Positions 7,431 through 15,784 of a stretch of DNA of 49,183 bases are shown here, piece by piece. The position numbers and the translations under genes are program-made. Source of the DNA: an uncultured Peptostreptococcaceae bacterium (GTDB lineage: Bacteria > Bacillota > Clostridia > Tissierellales > Peptoniphilaceae); contig CAMYOU010000008.1 of NCBI GenBank assembly GCA_947283485.1, forward strand, positions 1-49,183. The letters are read 5' to 3'. The notes beneath the pieces are model-generated. The model did not search any database, was not told the DNA's origin, and was given only the letters and a program-made list of their open reading frames with translations. Each line of letters begins with the position of its first letter. The first letter of the stretch is position 1.

Positions 7431-7627
7431 CATACACCTCCAAAGGCGACGGCGAGATAGACGCCCGTGCCGAAAAGAGCCATCGCGAGGATCGAGAGGC
7501 TCGAGAGTGCGGTGAAGACTTTCTTCGCGCGTCCGCGTGCGAGCAGCGACGCAAAGAAGAAAATCGCGCCCGAGATCATGCCGATCGGCAGTCCGAATAG
7601 AAGTAAAAAAGCGGAAAATTCACGCAT
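7430..7627 (-). CDS. Small membrane protein (unit 1, type B)
   Basis: 65 residues, MREFSAFLLLFGLPIG at the start, two hydrophobic helices (about 5-28 and 40-62) and a short basic loop ARGRAKK. It overlaps the end of the ttcA gene by 8 bases, so its translation is coupled to the tRNA-thiolation enzyme. Resembles the product of 6980-7180 in layout. Function unknown. Confidence 0.75.
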   Translation of the reverse strand: MREFSAFLLLFGLPIGMISGAIFFFASLLARGRAKKVFTALSSLSILAMALFGTGVYLAVAFGGV

Positions 7628-8429
7628 GTTGATCCTTTCTTGCGTAGCGAATGCCGTCTACGCTGTAGCCTAAGACGAGATCGCAGTTGACATTCTCCTG
7701 CGATCTGAAAATGCTCATGGGGATGAGGGGGTTCTCTTTCTCGAGGGTGCGGATGAGCGCGCGCACCTCGGCGCGTTTGGATCCCTCAGGTCTTGCGGTC
7801 ACGGTACAGGCGCAGTCAAGTGCGGATAGGCCGATGTAGTCGCGAAACCGGATGATGTCCCGCTCACGGATGAGATAGAGGGGGCGGATGAGTTCCATCT
7901 CGGGGAAATTCTTCGCCGTAAGTTTCGGAAGCATCGACTTGTACGAGCCGGCGTAGAGGAGATTGAGTAAAATCGTCTCGATGACGTCGTCAAAGTGATG
8001 TCCAAGGGCGAGTTTGTTCGCACCGAGTTCTTTCGCCTTGGCGTAGAGAAAACCGCGGCGCATGCGCGCGCAGAGATAGCACGGGGATTTCTCGCCCACG
8101 CGATCGGTCACGGCAAAGATATCCGAGTCGACAATCGTCGCGGGGATTCCCATTGCATCGAGATTCCGCTCGAGCTCGGCGCGTTTCTCCGGGAGATACC
8201 CGGGATCCATCGCGAGATACGAGACGGTAAAGGGTCTCTCTCCGTGCCGCGCGAGTTCCTCCACGAGTTTCGCGAGAATAAGCGAGTCCTTGCCGCCGGA
8301 AATGGCGACGGCGACGTGATCGCCCGCGTCGATAAGCCGATAGTCTTTTACCGCTCGGACAAATTTTGCCCACAGTTCGCTCCGAAAACGCGTAATCATG
8401 GCGTTTTGAATTTCATTGACGTCGCGCAA
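7620..8429 (-). CDS. ttcA: TtcA-family tRNA 2-thiolation enzyme (PP-loop ATPase)
   Basis: 269 residues. The PP-loop SGGKDS (about 44-49) binds and splits ATP to adenylate the target base. CYLC (about residue 116) and the later CAC motif fit the cysteines that hold the Fe-S cluster in TtcA enzymes, which thiolate cytidine 32 of some tRNAs. GHHFDDVIETILLNLLY is the second family signature. The start is TTG at 8429, supported by GGAGGG six bases upstream. TilS and other PP-loop enzymes are less likely because of the Cys motifs. First gene of an operon with four tiny membrane proteins. Confidence 0.8.
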   Translation of the reverse strand: MRDVNEIQNAMITRFRSELWAKFVRAVKDYRLIDAGDHVAVAISGGKDSLILAKLVEELARHGERPFTVSYLAMDPGYLPEKRAELERNLDAMGIPATIVDSDIFAVTDRVGEKSPCYLCARMRRGFLYAKAKELGANKLALGHHFDDVIETILLNLLYAGSYKSMLPKLTAKNFPEMELIRPLYLIRERDIIRFRDYIGLSALDCACTVTARPEGSKRAEVRALIRTLEKENPLIPMSIFRSQENVNCDLVLGYSVDGIRYARKDQHA

Positions 8430-8453
8430 GTTCTCCCTCCTAACTATCTAAAC

Positions 8454-8482
8454 AGTATAGTATAGAAAAACCCAACAGGCAA
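8454..8482 (-). promoter_or_regulatory. Promoter of the ttcA operon
   Basis: On the minus strand: TTGCCT (8482-8477), 17-base spacer, TATACT (8459-8454). Transcription would start about 20 bases before the TTG start codon. Confidence 0.65.
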
Positions 8483-8503
8483 ACACCGCCCGTCGGAAAT
8501 TCT

Positions 8504-8511
8504 GCTATACT
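8504..8511 (+). promoter_or_regulatory. Extended -10 promoter of the two-component operon
   Basis: TGCTATACT at 8503-8511 is an extended -10 without a clear -35. It lies 70 bases before the response-regulator start and diverges from the ttcA promoter. Confidence 0.45.
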
Positions 8512-8581
8512 TAGGAGGTGAAGGAAGATTTTGCGGTTGCGCTCCGATGCGCTCCGCGAACGGAAAGAAAGGAGGACGACT

Positions 8582-9274
8582 ATGACGACCATTCTCATTG
8601 CGGACGATCATCCGAAGATCGTGCAGGTCTTAAGTGCCTATGCAAAGAAAGAAGGCTACGACGTCATCGTCGCGCAGGACGGCGAGGAAGCGCTCGATGT
8701 GTTTCGCCGTGAAAAAATCGATCTCATACTCCTCGATATCATGATGCCGAAAGTCGACGGCTACGAAGTCTGCCGTGAAATTCGCAAGAGTTCCAATGTG
8801 CCGATCATCATGGTGACGGCGCGCGGGGAAGATTTTGAACGGATCATGGGTCTTGACATCGGCGCGGACGATTATATCATCAAGCCCTTTGCGCCGGGCG
8901 AGGTCATGGCGCGGATCCGTGCCATCTTGCGTCGCATCGTCGCGGAGGAATCGAAAGTCGAGCGCGAGATCAAGTTTGAGAATCTGCGCGTCGATATCGA
9001 CAATTACGAAGCGGAGATGGACGGCGAAGATCTCGGTCTTACGAAGAAAGAACTCGAGATTCTCTGGACGCTTGCGGACGCGCGGGGGAAAGTTTTTTCT
9101 CGTGAAAATCTCCTAAACAGCGTCTGGGGGTACGATTATTACGGCGACAGCCGCACGGTCGATACGCATATCAAACGTCTACGTGCGAAGATGGACAAGC
9201 ACCCGCACCCGGGCTATGAGATCTCGACGATCTGGGGCGTCGGCTACAAGTTCGAGGTCAAGGATGAGGACTAA
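8582..9274 (+). CDS. OmpR/PhoB-family response regulator
   Basis: 230 residues from the ATG at 8582, which follows AAAGGAGGACGACT. The receiver domain (1-118) has the acidic pair D8-D9, the phosphorylated D52 in LLDIMMPK, T82 in VTARGE and the lysine in IIKPF. The C-terminal winged helix (about 135-228) carries the LTKKELEILWTLA and DTHIKRLRAKM signatures of the OmpR group. It is phosphorylated by the kinase encoded next, whose ATG lies 11 bases inside this gene. Target genes unknown. Confidence 0.93.
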   Translation: MTTILIADDHPKIVQVLSAYAKKEGYDVIVAQDGEEALDVFRREKIDLILLDIMMPKVDGYEVCREIRKSSNVPIIMVTARGEDFERIMGLDIGADDYIIKPFAPGEVMARIRAILRRIVAEESKVEREIKFENLRVDIDNYEAEMDGEDLGLTKKELEILWTLADARGKVFSRENLLNSVWGYDYYGDSRTVDTHIKRLRAKMDKHPHPGYEISTIWGVGYKFEVKDED

Positions 9275-10727
9275 GATCACATCGCGCCTGACGAGAAATT
9301 TTACACTGGTCTTCATTCTCTTCTGTGCGGTCGTGCTCTTTCTCTTCTCAACGCTTTTCCGTCAATATGTCGTGCGCTATCACGAGGACGAGCTTGTGCG
9401 TCACGCGAGGCTCGTCGCGCAACAGTTCGGCTATACCTTTGAAGAACTCGCGGAGATTCGCAATATCAACGACGATGTCGTAAGCGACGCCTTTCGCAGA
9501 CATATGAGTAATCTCTCGAGTGAAGCGGCGGAGAATCTCTGGCTCGTGACCAAGGGCGGCGATCTCGTCATGGAGCGACCGGGCATCGTCGGGAATCTCG
9601 ACGAAGCCATGGACGCACTCAAGGAACCGATCCGGACGATCTCGGAAGGACGCGAGTACATCGGCGAAATCTTCACCGATAAGGATCCCGTCGTCTCCGT
9701 CGGCGTGCCGATCTACTACGAGAACGTCGTCGTGGGCGCGGCTTTTTTCCACGCGCGCGTCTCGGCACTTCCGCAGACCCTCGAGACCGGGAAAGAGATG
9801 CTCATCGTCTCGCTCATCTTCTCGACCATGCTCGCGGCGTTCGTCATCCGCATCCTCGCCTCGCGCTTTACGAAACCCATCAAGAAAATGCAGCGCATCG
9901 CGGAACGCATGACGAACGGGAATTACGCCATCAAGACGAATATCAAGTCCCAAGACGAGATCGGGATGCTCGCGCAGAGTCTCGACGATCTCTCGAAGAA
10001 ACTCCTCTCCTCGAGCGAGGAAAGTGCCAAACTCGAGAAAATGAGAAACGACTTCATCGTCAATATCTCGCACGAATTACGCACCCCCGTCACCGTCATC
10101 CGCGGCAGTCTCGAGGCACTGCGTGACGGCGTGATCCCCGAGGAAGATTTGCCCGGATACTACGACTCGCTCTTCTCCGAGAGCGTCCATCTCGGCAGAC
10201 TTGTGAACGACTTACTCGAACTCTCGCGACTCCAGAACGTCGATTTTGAAATCGTGAAAGAACCCGTCGATCTCATCGAGATCCTCTCCGAAGTTCGCCG
10301 TGCGATGGAACGCATCGCCGCGCCCAAAAACATCACGGTCGAACTCGAAACCGACACGCAGAGCTATCGCATGCAAGGCGACTACGTGCGCCTGCGCCAG
10401 ATGTTCTTAAACCTCATGGACAACGCCGTGAAATTTTCTCCTCAAGGCTCCACCGTCACGCTCTTCTTTGAATCCGATGAGAACTGTGTGAAAACCGGCG
10501 TGCGTGATCACGGCAGCGGCATGAGCCGTGAAGAAGTCGAGCATATCTTTGATCGTTTTTACAAACGTGACGAAGAGAACCCCACCGGCGTCGGACTCGG
10601 ACTCTCCATCGTCCGCGAAATCGCCAAACGCCACGACTTCAATCTCGTCGTCGAGAGCGTGGAGAACGAAGGATCCACATTCACTTTCGTCCGCACGCGC
10701 CTCGCCGAAGAAGAACTCGCAGAATAA
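9264..10727 (+). CDS. Sensor histidine kinase (HAMP, HisKA, HATPase_c)
   Basis: 487 residues. Membrane helix 1 (about 11-31), an extracytoplasmic sensor of about 145 residues, membrane helix 2 (about 178-198), HAMP (200-250), the phosphorylated H270 in ISHELRTPVT, and an ATPase domain with LMDNAVKFS (N box), RDHGSGM (G1) and GVGLGLSIVREI (G2). The start is the ATG at 9264; it overlaps the response-regulator gene by 11 bases. The extracytoplasmic domain resembles the fold-size of PAS-like (double Cache/PhoR-type) sensors, but the signal is not evident. Confidence 0.92.
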   Translation: MRTKITSRLTRNFTLVFILFCAVVLFLFSTLFRQYVVRYHEDELVRHARLVAQQFGYTFEELAEIRNINDDVVSDAFRRHMSNLSSEAAENLWLVTKGGDLVMERPGIVGNLDEAMDALKEPIRTISEGREYIGEIFTDKDPVVSVGVPIYYENVVVGAAFFHARVSALPQTLETGKEMLIVSLIFSTMLAAFVIRILASRFTKPIKKMQRIAERMTNGNYAIKTNIKSQDEIGMLAQSLDDLSKKLLSSSEESAKLEKMRNDFIVNISHELRTPVTVIRGSLEALRDGVIPEEDLPGYYDSLFSESVHLGRLVNDLLELSRLQNVDFEIVKEPVDLIEILSEVRRAMERIAAPKNITVELETDTQSYRMQGDYVRLRQMFLNLMDNAVKFSPQGSTVTLFFESDENCVKTGVRDHGSGMSREEVEHIFDRFYKRDEENPTGVGLGLSIVREIAKRHDFNLVVESVENEGSTFTFVRTRLAEEELAE

Positions 10728-10736
10728 ACCTGAAAG

Positions 10737-10763
10737 ATCCGTCCGCAAGGGCGGATTTTTTTG
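10737..10763 (+). terminator. Terminator of the two-component operon
   Basis: Stem ATCCGTCC-GCAA-GGGCGGAT followed by seven T residues, 10 bases after the kinase stop. Confidence 0.85.
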
Positions 10764-11183
10764 TGCCCGTGCGCGTCTGCGTGCGCGTGACCGCTCGAAC
10801 ATCGACCCCGTCTCATCGCACCCCGCGTCTTCCTCCCCGCATATCCCATTCATCCCCGCTATGCTCTTCCCGCTCCACTATCCGCGCATTCCCGTTCCGT
10901 TTTCCGCTTCCACCCTCCCCGTCCCGATTCCCGCACGTCGCGCCTCTCTTCCCACCCGAGAGAAGATCTTGCATAAAACGGAAAAAATTGTATCATCATG
11001 CGAAAACTTTTCATTTATGTCCTAATATTCATATTTGCAACCCGACCACCACCATTTGTATATTTTTTGTAACCGATACCAGATTATGTGCTTTTCTCCT
11101 TTTTATTTATGACAAAAACTTCATTTATTTTCTCCCGCAAATTGCTTTCGGCGCGTAAAGAGACGTCCTGAATCCGCTATTTT
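10764..11183. other. Gene-free stretch: pyrimidine-rich then AT-rich
   Basis: No supported gene. 10764-10970 is strongly C/T-biased on the plus strand, with many CCC runs; 10975-11160 turns AT-rich. The short open frames have no ribosome sites and resemble no family. The end leads into the promoter at 11184. I see no riboswitch fold. Confidence 0.5.
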
Positions 11184-11213
11184 TTGACAAACGGTACGTT
11201 TTCATACTAAAAT
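11184..11213 (+). promoter_or_regulatory. Promoter of the 3D-domain protein gene
   Basis: TTGACA (11184-11189), then either TACTAA at 15 bases or TAAAAT (11208-11213) at 18 bases. The start codon is at 11251, so the leader is short. Confidence 0.65.
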
Positions 11214-11250
11214 GATTTTGAGCTTTCAAGTGGAAAGCAAGGAGGATATT

Positions 11251-12450
11251 ATGCACAAAGAGCTAAGACCCTTTTTGATCGCACTGGTCGTCTTGGTGGG
11301 TTTGGGCCTCGGCATCGGACAATACGTGGAAGCCGGGCGCGTCCGTGAAGTCACCCTCACTGTAGACGGCGAGACGCGAGAGGTTGCAGCCGTCGGCTCC
11401 ACCGTGGGCGATATGCTCGATCGCATGGGCGTGAAATACCCCGCGGGATCCATACTCGAGCCCGCACGCGATACGCGCATCGAGGAAGGCATGGAGATCT
11501 CCCTCAGACGCATGAAGACGATTCTATTCTACGTGGACGGCGAAGGTGAGAAAGTAAAGACCACCGCCGGCGACGTGGGTGAATTTTTGAAGGAACGAAA
11601 AATCGAACTCGGCTCGGACGATGTGATCTATCCCGACGCCACTTCCAAATTAAAAGATCAGATGATCCTCGTCGTGACCCACGTCGGCGTCAAGAACGAG
11701 GAAGTCGAAGAAACCATCCCCATGCACATCAAACTCGTCAGTGCTTCCGAACTTCCGAAAGGTGAACGCGAAGTCGTCGAAGAGGGCGCGGACGGACGCA
11801 GAATCGCCGTCTACGAAATCACCACCAAAGGCGGTATCGAAACGCGCACGCGACTCGTATCCGCTACCGTCCTCGAGCCCGCACGCGAACGCGTGATCAA
11901 ACTCGGACGCGCGGACGCCGAGGAACTCGAGCGCATCAAACGCGAAGAAGAAGCCGCACTCGAAATCGCACGCGCCGAAGCCGCCGCCCGTGAAAAAGAA
12001 GAGGCGAAGAAAAAAGAAGCAAAGAAAAAAGAAGAAGCCAAGAAGAACGAGCAGAACGGCGAACAAAAACAAAACGACGAGAACGGAAATCAAAACCAAA
12101 AACAAGGTGAAAACACGCAAAAGAACCAAGGCGAGGCGAACGGGAACAAACCCGCGAACACCGTCGCGACCTACACCATGGAAGCGACCGCCTATGACGA
12201 TTCCGTCGAGCAGAACGGACCCTACGGTGCGTATACCGCAAGCGGTACGAGACTGCGCCCCGGCGTCGTCGCCGTCGACCCCAAGGTCATCCCCCTCGGC
12301 ACCAAACTCTATATCGAAGGATACGGATACGCCGTCGCCGAAGACACCGGCGGGGCGATCAAAGGCATGAAAATCGACCTCTTTATGGACACCGCCGCTG
12401 CGCATCAATTCGGCAGACAAAAAGTCGTCGTCCATGTCCTCGGAAAATAA
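11251..12450 (+). CDS. DUF348-G5-3D cell-wall protein (YabE/Rpf-like)
   Basis: 399 residues; AAGGAGGATATT precedes the ATG. A signal or anchor helix (about 7-24) is followed by two DUF348 ubiquitin-like repeats (VTLTVDGETREVAAVGSTVG from about 32, and a second from about 92), a G5 domain (about 150-225), a Lys/Glu helix and an Asn/Gln/Lys-rich linker (about 235-305), and a C-terminal 3D domain. The 3D motif is complete: AVDPKVIPLGTKLYIEGYG, EDTGG and KIDLFM carry the three aspartates. This domain set is found in resuscitation-promoting or stationary-phase cell-wall enzymes of the lytic transglycosylase type. Probably exported, acting on peptidoglycan. Monocistronic. Confidence 0.9.
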   Translation: MHKELRPFLIALVVLVGLGLGIGQYVEAGRVREVTLTVDGETREVAAVGSTVGDMLDRMGVKYPAGSILEPARDTRIEEGMEISLRRMKTILFYVDGEGEKVKTTAGDVGEFLKERKIELGSDDVIYPDATSKLKDQMILVVTHVGVKNEEVEETIPMHIKLVSASELPKGEREVVEEGADGRRIAVYEITTKGGIETRTRLVSATVLEPARERVIKLGRADAEELERIKREEEAALEIARAEAAAREKEEAKKKEAKKKEEAKKNEQNGEQKQNDENGNQNQKQGENTQKNQGEANGNKPANTVATYTMEATAYDDSVEQNGPYGAYTASGTRLRPGVVAVDPKVIPLGTKLYIEGYGYAVAEDTGGAIKGMKIDLFMDTAAAHQFGRQKVVVHVLGK

Positions 12451-12460
12451 AAGCAAGCAA

Positions 12461-12488
12461 AAAGACGTGCAAATGCACGTCTTTTTTT
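12461..12488 (+). terminator. Terminator of the 3D-domain protein gene
   Basis: Eleven-base stem AAAGACGTGCA / TGCACGTCTTT with a very short loop, followed by T residues. Confidence 0.85.
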
Positions 12489-12490
12489 AT

Positions 12491-12518
12491 AAAAAAACCC
12501 CCCGCTATGCCGGGGGAT
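12491..12518 (-). terminator. Terminator of the four-helix membrane protein gene
   Basis: On the minus strand CCCCCG-GCATAG-CGGGGG is followed by seven T residues. It lies back to back with the plus-strand terminator at 12461. Confidence 0.8.
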
Positions 12519-12553
12519 TCTTATTATTCCGAGAAATGGTTCGCGTTCACCGA

Positions 12554-12931
12554 CTAAACTTCCGCTTCGTCAGTGTTCGCATCTCTCTTCTTTGTTTGAT
12601 GCGCAGCGATGAGACCATAGATCATGAGTGCCGCATAGATCAAAATCGCCGACAAGTCGCGCGCCCACATCGGAATTTCCCCATCCGCCATTCCCTTACG
12701 ATAGAGAAAATACTGCAGGCAAATCGCGATGAGAAAAATCGGTCCCGGATGTTTCTGATAGGCAAATTCCCTGAATGCGTAGATCATATATGCATAGATC
12801 AAGGCAATCAAACACACGACAACAATCGGAAGTGCCTTCGGAGATGCGAGTCTTGAAGCTCCGATCGTCCCCGCGGCACCAAGAATACAAAGTAGGATCA
12901 GTGCTACAATTTTCTTTTTTCCGGTATCCAT
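12554..12931 (-). CDS. Four-helix membrane protein of unknown function
   Basis: 125 residues, preceded by AAAGGAG seven bases before the ATG, which supports translation. Four membrane helices are visible at about 8-26, 33-52, 62-77 and 91-109, with a charged C-terminal tail QTKKRDANTDEAEV. No family recognised. It stands alone between convergent terminators and is likely a resident inner-membrane protein. No motif suggests transport or catalysis. Confidence 0.7.
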   Translation of the reverse strand: MDTGKKKIVALILLCILGAAGTIGASRLASPKALPIVVVCLIALIYAYMIYAFREFAYQKHPGPIFLIAICLQYFLYRKGMADGEIPMWARDLSAILIYAALMIYGLIAAHQTKKRDANTDEAEV

Positions 12932-13048
12932 TCGCTTGGCTCCTTTCTGCTTGCATCGGAATCAGATCTCTCTATTCTTCTTATACCCACGGATCTCCTT
13001 TTTAAACCTTCGTAAAGGGTTCCTTGCCGGAGGATCCGTTGGAATATG

Positions 13049-13073
13049 AAAAAACGCCCGTTATGGGCGTTTT
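13049..13073 (-). terminator. Terminator of the pgpA-like gene
   Basis: Nine-base stem AAAACGCCC-GTTAT-GGGCGTTTT; the minus strand continues with T residues. The stop codon overlaps the start of the stem. Confidence 0.8.
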
Positions 13074-13599
13074 ATTTCTCGAGATCTTTTTCTTCGTCGG
13101 GGACATAGTGCGCGATGCGGCTTGCGGCGGCTGCGGCGACGGCGGCGACGATATCGTCGATAAAGGTATTGACGGTGTCGCTCTTCGAGCGGTCGAGTTT
13201 CTTAATGATGCCGATTTTCTCTTTGTCGAGATAGCCAAAATTCGTAAGGCCGATCGATCCGTAGAGATTGGTGATGGAAAGCGGGAGGATTTCGTCCACG
13301 CCGTAGAGTCCCTCGTCGGCGGCGATGATGGACTGGATGGGTTCGGGGAAGAGTTTCTGTTCGACGGCTTCGTCGATGGCGATGCCGGTTAAGATCGCGT
13401 GGATGCACTCGCGTTTGCGTAGAACCATGCGCACGTTTTCTTCGCAGGCTTCCATGGTGATGTCGTCGCGGTACGGTGCTTGCAGTTTGTAGACGACTTC
13501 GGCGATGTCGTGGATCTCGACGCCGCGGCGGTTGAGCGTCTCGAGGGTCTTCTCGTAGAGTTCTTCCATATTGTAATGGTATGTGTTTTTGCGATTCAT
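13072..13599 (-). CDS. Phosphatidylglycerophosphatase A-like protein (YutG type)
   Basis: 175 residues. The pattern LNRRGVEIHDIAEVVYKLQ, an ADEGLYGVDEILPLSITNLYG segment, then GLTNFGYLDKEKIG and NTFIDDIVAAVAAAAASRIA is that of the soluble Firmicutes PgpA-like family (B. subtilis YutG). E. coli PgpA removes the phosphate from phosphatidylglycerophosphate; for the Firmicutes branch this role is inferred. Acidic residues suited to metal binding are in TFIDD. AGGAG precedes the ATG. A single gene divergent from the MMPL operon. Confidence 0.82.
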   Translation of the reverse strand: MNRKNTYHYNMEELYEKTLETLNRRGVEIHDIAEVVYKLQAPYRDDITMEACEENVRMVLRKRECIHAILTGIAIDEAVEQKLFPEPIQSIIAADEGLYGVDEILPLSITNLYGSIGLTNFGYLDKEKIGIIKKLDRSKSDTVNTFIDDIVAAVAAAAASRIAHYVPDEEKDLEK

Positions 13600-13652
13600 G
13601 GTTTTCTCCTTTCTCGTTCTCTTATTAAGATACCCGATTTTACACGTTTTGC

Positions 13653-13680
13653 GTCACAAAATACGCAAAACTGTTATAAT
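13653..13680 (+). promoter_or_regulatory. Promoter of the MMPL operon
   Basis: Perfect -10 TATAAT (13675-13680). The -35 is weak: GTCACA at 16 bases or TTGCGT at 20. The start codon follows at 13703. Confidence 0.55.
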
Positions 13681-13702
13681 GAGGACAAAAGGAGGGGGTT
13701 TG

Positions 13703-15784
13703 ATGCGCCGGTTTTTCTCGTGGACGCTTGCCCACGGCAAATTTCTTCTCGTCGTGACGCTTATCGCACTGGCGGTGTCGGGTGTGATGACGCTCATGGT
13801 GGGGATCAACTACGATATGTCAAAATACTTACCGCCGGCGAGTGATGCCCTCACGGCAAAGAATCTCATGCGCGACGAATTCGGAATCACGGGGCGCGCG
13901 GAGGTGGGGCTTAGGAAGTCTCCGGAGGATGCACTCGAGACGATCGAGGCGTTGAAAAAGGTCGAGGGTGTCGAGTCGGTCATCTCGCTCTACGACGCGG
14001 AGGAAATGCCGAAACCGCTCTCGTTTATGAAAAAAGAGAGTCTCGATTCATTCTACAAAGACGGGATCATGCGTCTCGAGGTGTTCTTCGACGACGAGGA
14101 CGATACGCCGCGCACGCATGCGGCGGTGGGAAAGATCCGTGAGATCGCGGGTGCGGATGCGCTCGTCACGGGTCCCGCGGCGGTGCAATACGATTGGAGC
14201 AGCGTCGGGAACGGCGAGATGAAGCTCTATTACGTGATTGCTATCGTCTCGATCTTCACGATTCTCGTCTTGTCGTTACATTCCCTTATCTCTCCGATCC
14301 TCTTTCTTCTCACGATCGGGGTCGCGGTGGGTCTCAATGCGGGGACGAATCTATTCTTCAAAGAGATTTCCGCGATGACGGTGCGCATCTTTGCGATCAT
14401 TCAACTCGCGGTGAGCATGGACTATTCGATTTTCCTCTTGCATCGTTTTGAGAGGGAGCTCCTTACGGAGTCGGATCCTTTCCGCGCGATGGTCACGGCG
14501 ACGGCGGATACGGCGACGGCGATCTTCGCCTCGGCACTTACGACGATCGGCGGGTTTGTCGCCCTCGTCTTTATGCAATACGGTTTCGGGCGAGATCTCG
14601 GACTTGTCATGGCAAAGGGCGTCTTCTTCTCGCTCGTGTCGGTCGTGATTCTCTTGCCGCCGTTACTCTTACGGTTTTATCCCCTCATCGAACGAACCAA
14701 ATTAAAACTCCCGGCGATCAGCACGCGCGGATTTGGAAAGCGCGTGATGAAAGCACGGTATTTCATCATCGGGCTTGCGCTCCTTATGGCAGTGCCCCTC
14801 TATCTCGCGCAGAAAAAGATCGATTACTATTATGCGACGAGTGAGAACCTCGATCCCTCGAGTCCCTCGATCGTGGATGCGAAGACGATGAATGCGACTT
14901 TTAAGAGCGGGAACGTCGTCGCGCTCCTCCTCCCGAACGACGGGGGCGAGGCGGAAGAAAAGATTGCAAAGGAACTTCGGGCTCTCCCCGAGGTCACGAC
15001 GGTCACGGCACTTACGACGCTCGCGGACAATGCGACGAGTACGCTCGTGATTCCCGAAGCGGTGCGGGATCGTTTTGTCTCGAAAGATCACAGGCTCATG
15101 CAGATCGCGCTCGATCTTCCGGTGGACGGCGCACGTACGGAAAAGGTGCTCGAGAAGATCGAAGAGATCGCCCATCGCTACGAAAAGGACGCGCTCCTCG
15201 CGGGCGAAGCGACGGTCTATCGCGAATTTCATCAGATCACGGATGTCGATTTTGTGAGAGTGAACATCATCTCGATCGTCCTCATCGGGCTCATCGTCCT
15301 CTTCTCGTTCAAATCGCTCTCCGTCCCGATTCTCCTCGTCTTCGTCATCCGCATGGGGACGTGGATCAATATCGCCATTCCGTATTTTACGGGGACGAAA
15401 CTCTCGTTTCTCTCCGCCATTATCGTCAGCTCGATTCAGCTCGGTGCGACGGTCGACTATGCCATTCTCTTCACCTCGATGATGCAAGCGGGCTTCAAAG
15501 AGGGCGGGGGCGGCATCGATACCGCCGTCACGGCACTGGCCCGGACCGCACCCGCGATCACGACCTCCGCGCTCATCCTCTTTGCGGGGACGTATTCCAT
15601 CTTCGCCGTCACGAAAATTCGCATCACGGCGGAGATGACGAGACTCATCGGGCGCGGCGCGCTCATCAGTCTCGCCCTCGTCGTGACGCTCTTGCCGGCA
15701 CTCTTCTATCTACTCGAAAAACTCATCGTGCGGACCGGCATCGGCTGGTCGATGAAAGGAGATCAGGATGAAAAAAAGAATTAG
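13703..15784 (+). CDS. MMPL/RND-superfamily membrane transporter
   Basis: 693 residues from the ATG at 13703, preceded by AAAGGAGGGGG. The layout is that of a proton-driven MMPL protein: helix 1 (about 14-36), a large outer loop (37-170), five helices (about 175-350), helix 7 near 360, a second outer loop, and five helices (about 525-680). The charge-relay Asp-Tyr pairs are present in both halves: SMDYSIFLLHRF in helix 4 and ATVDYAILF in helix 10. Family members export lipids, drugs or peptides. The following gene overlaps by 17 bases and encodes a secreted heptad-repeat protein, suggesting a joint export complex. Substrate unknown. Confidence 0.88.
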   Translation: MRRFFSWTLAHGKFLLVVTLIALAVSGVMTLMVGINYDMSKYLPPASDALTAKNLMRDEFGITGRAEVGLRKSPEDALETIEALKKVEGVESVISLYDAEEMPKPLSFMKKESLDSFYKDGIMRLEVFFDDEDDTPRTHAAVGKIREIAGADALVTGPAAVQYDWSSVGNGEMKLYYVIAIVSIFTILVLSLHSLISPILFLLTIGVAVGLNAGTNLFFKEISAMTVRIFAIIQLAVSMDYSIFLLHRFERELLTESDPFRAMVTATADTATAIFASALTTIGGFVALVFMQYGFGRDLGLVMAKGVFFSLVSVVILLPPLLLRFYPLIERTKLKLPAISTRGFGKRVMKARYFIIGLALLMAVPLYLAQKKIDYYYATSENLDPSSPSIVDAKTMNATFKSGNVVALLLPNDGGEAEEKIAKELRALPEVTTVTALTTLADNATSTLVIPEAVRDRFVSKDHRLMQIALDLPVDGARTEKVLEKIEEIAHRYEKDALLAGEATVYREFHQITDVDFVRVNIISIVLIGLIVLFSFKSLSVPILLVFVIRMGTWINIAIPYFTGTKLSFLSAIIVSSIQLGATVDYAILFTSMMQAGFKEGGGGIDTAVTALARTAPAITTSALILFAGTYSIFAVTKIRITAEMTRLIGRGALISLALVVTLLPALFYLLEKLIVRTGIGWSMKGDQDEKKN

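Noticed and set aside
10763..11158. 131-codon frame in the gap before the 3D gene
   Set aside because: Rich in Pro, Arg and Ser, no Shine-Dalgarno site, crosses the composition change; not credible as a protein.
11160..11250. Possible riboswitch (cyclic di-AMP type) before the 3D-domain gene
   Set aside because: The promoter at 11184 leaves only about 35 bases of leader, too short for such a fold.
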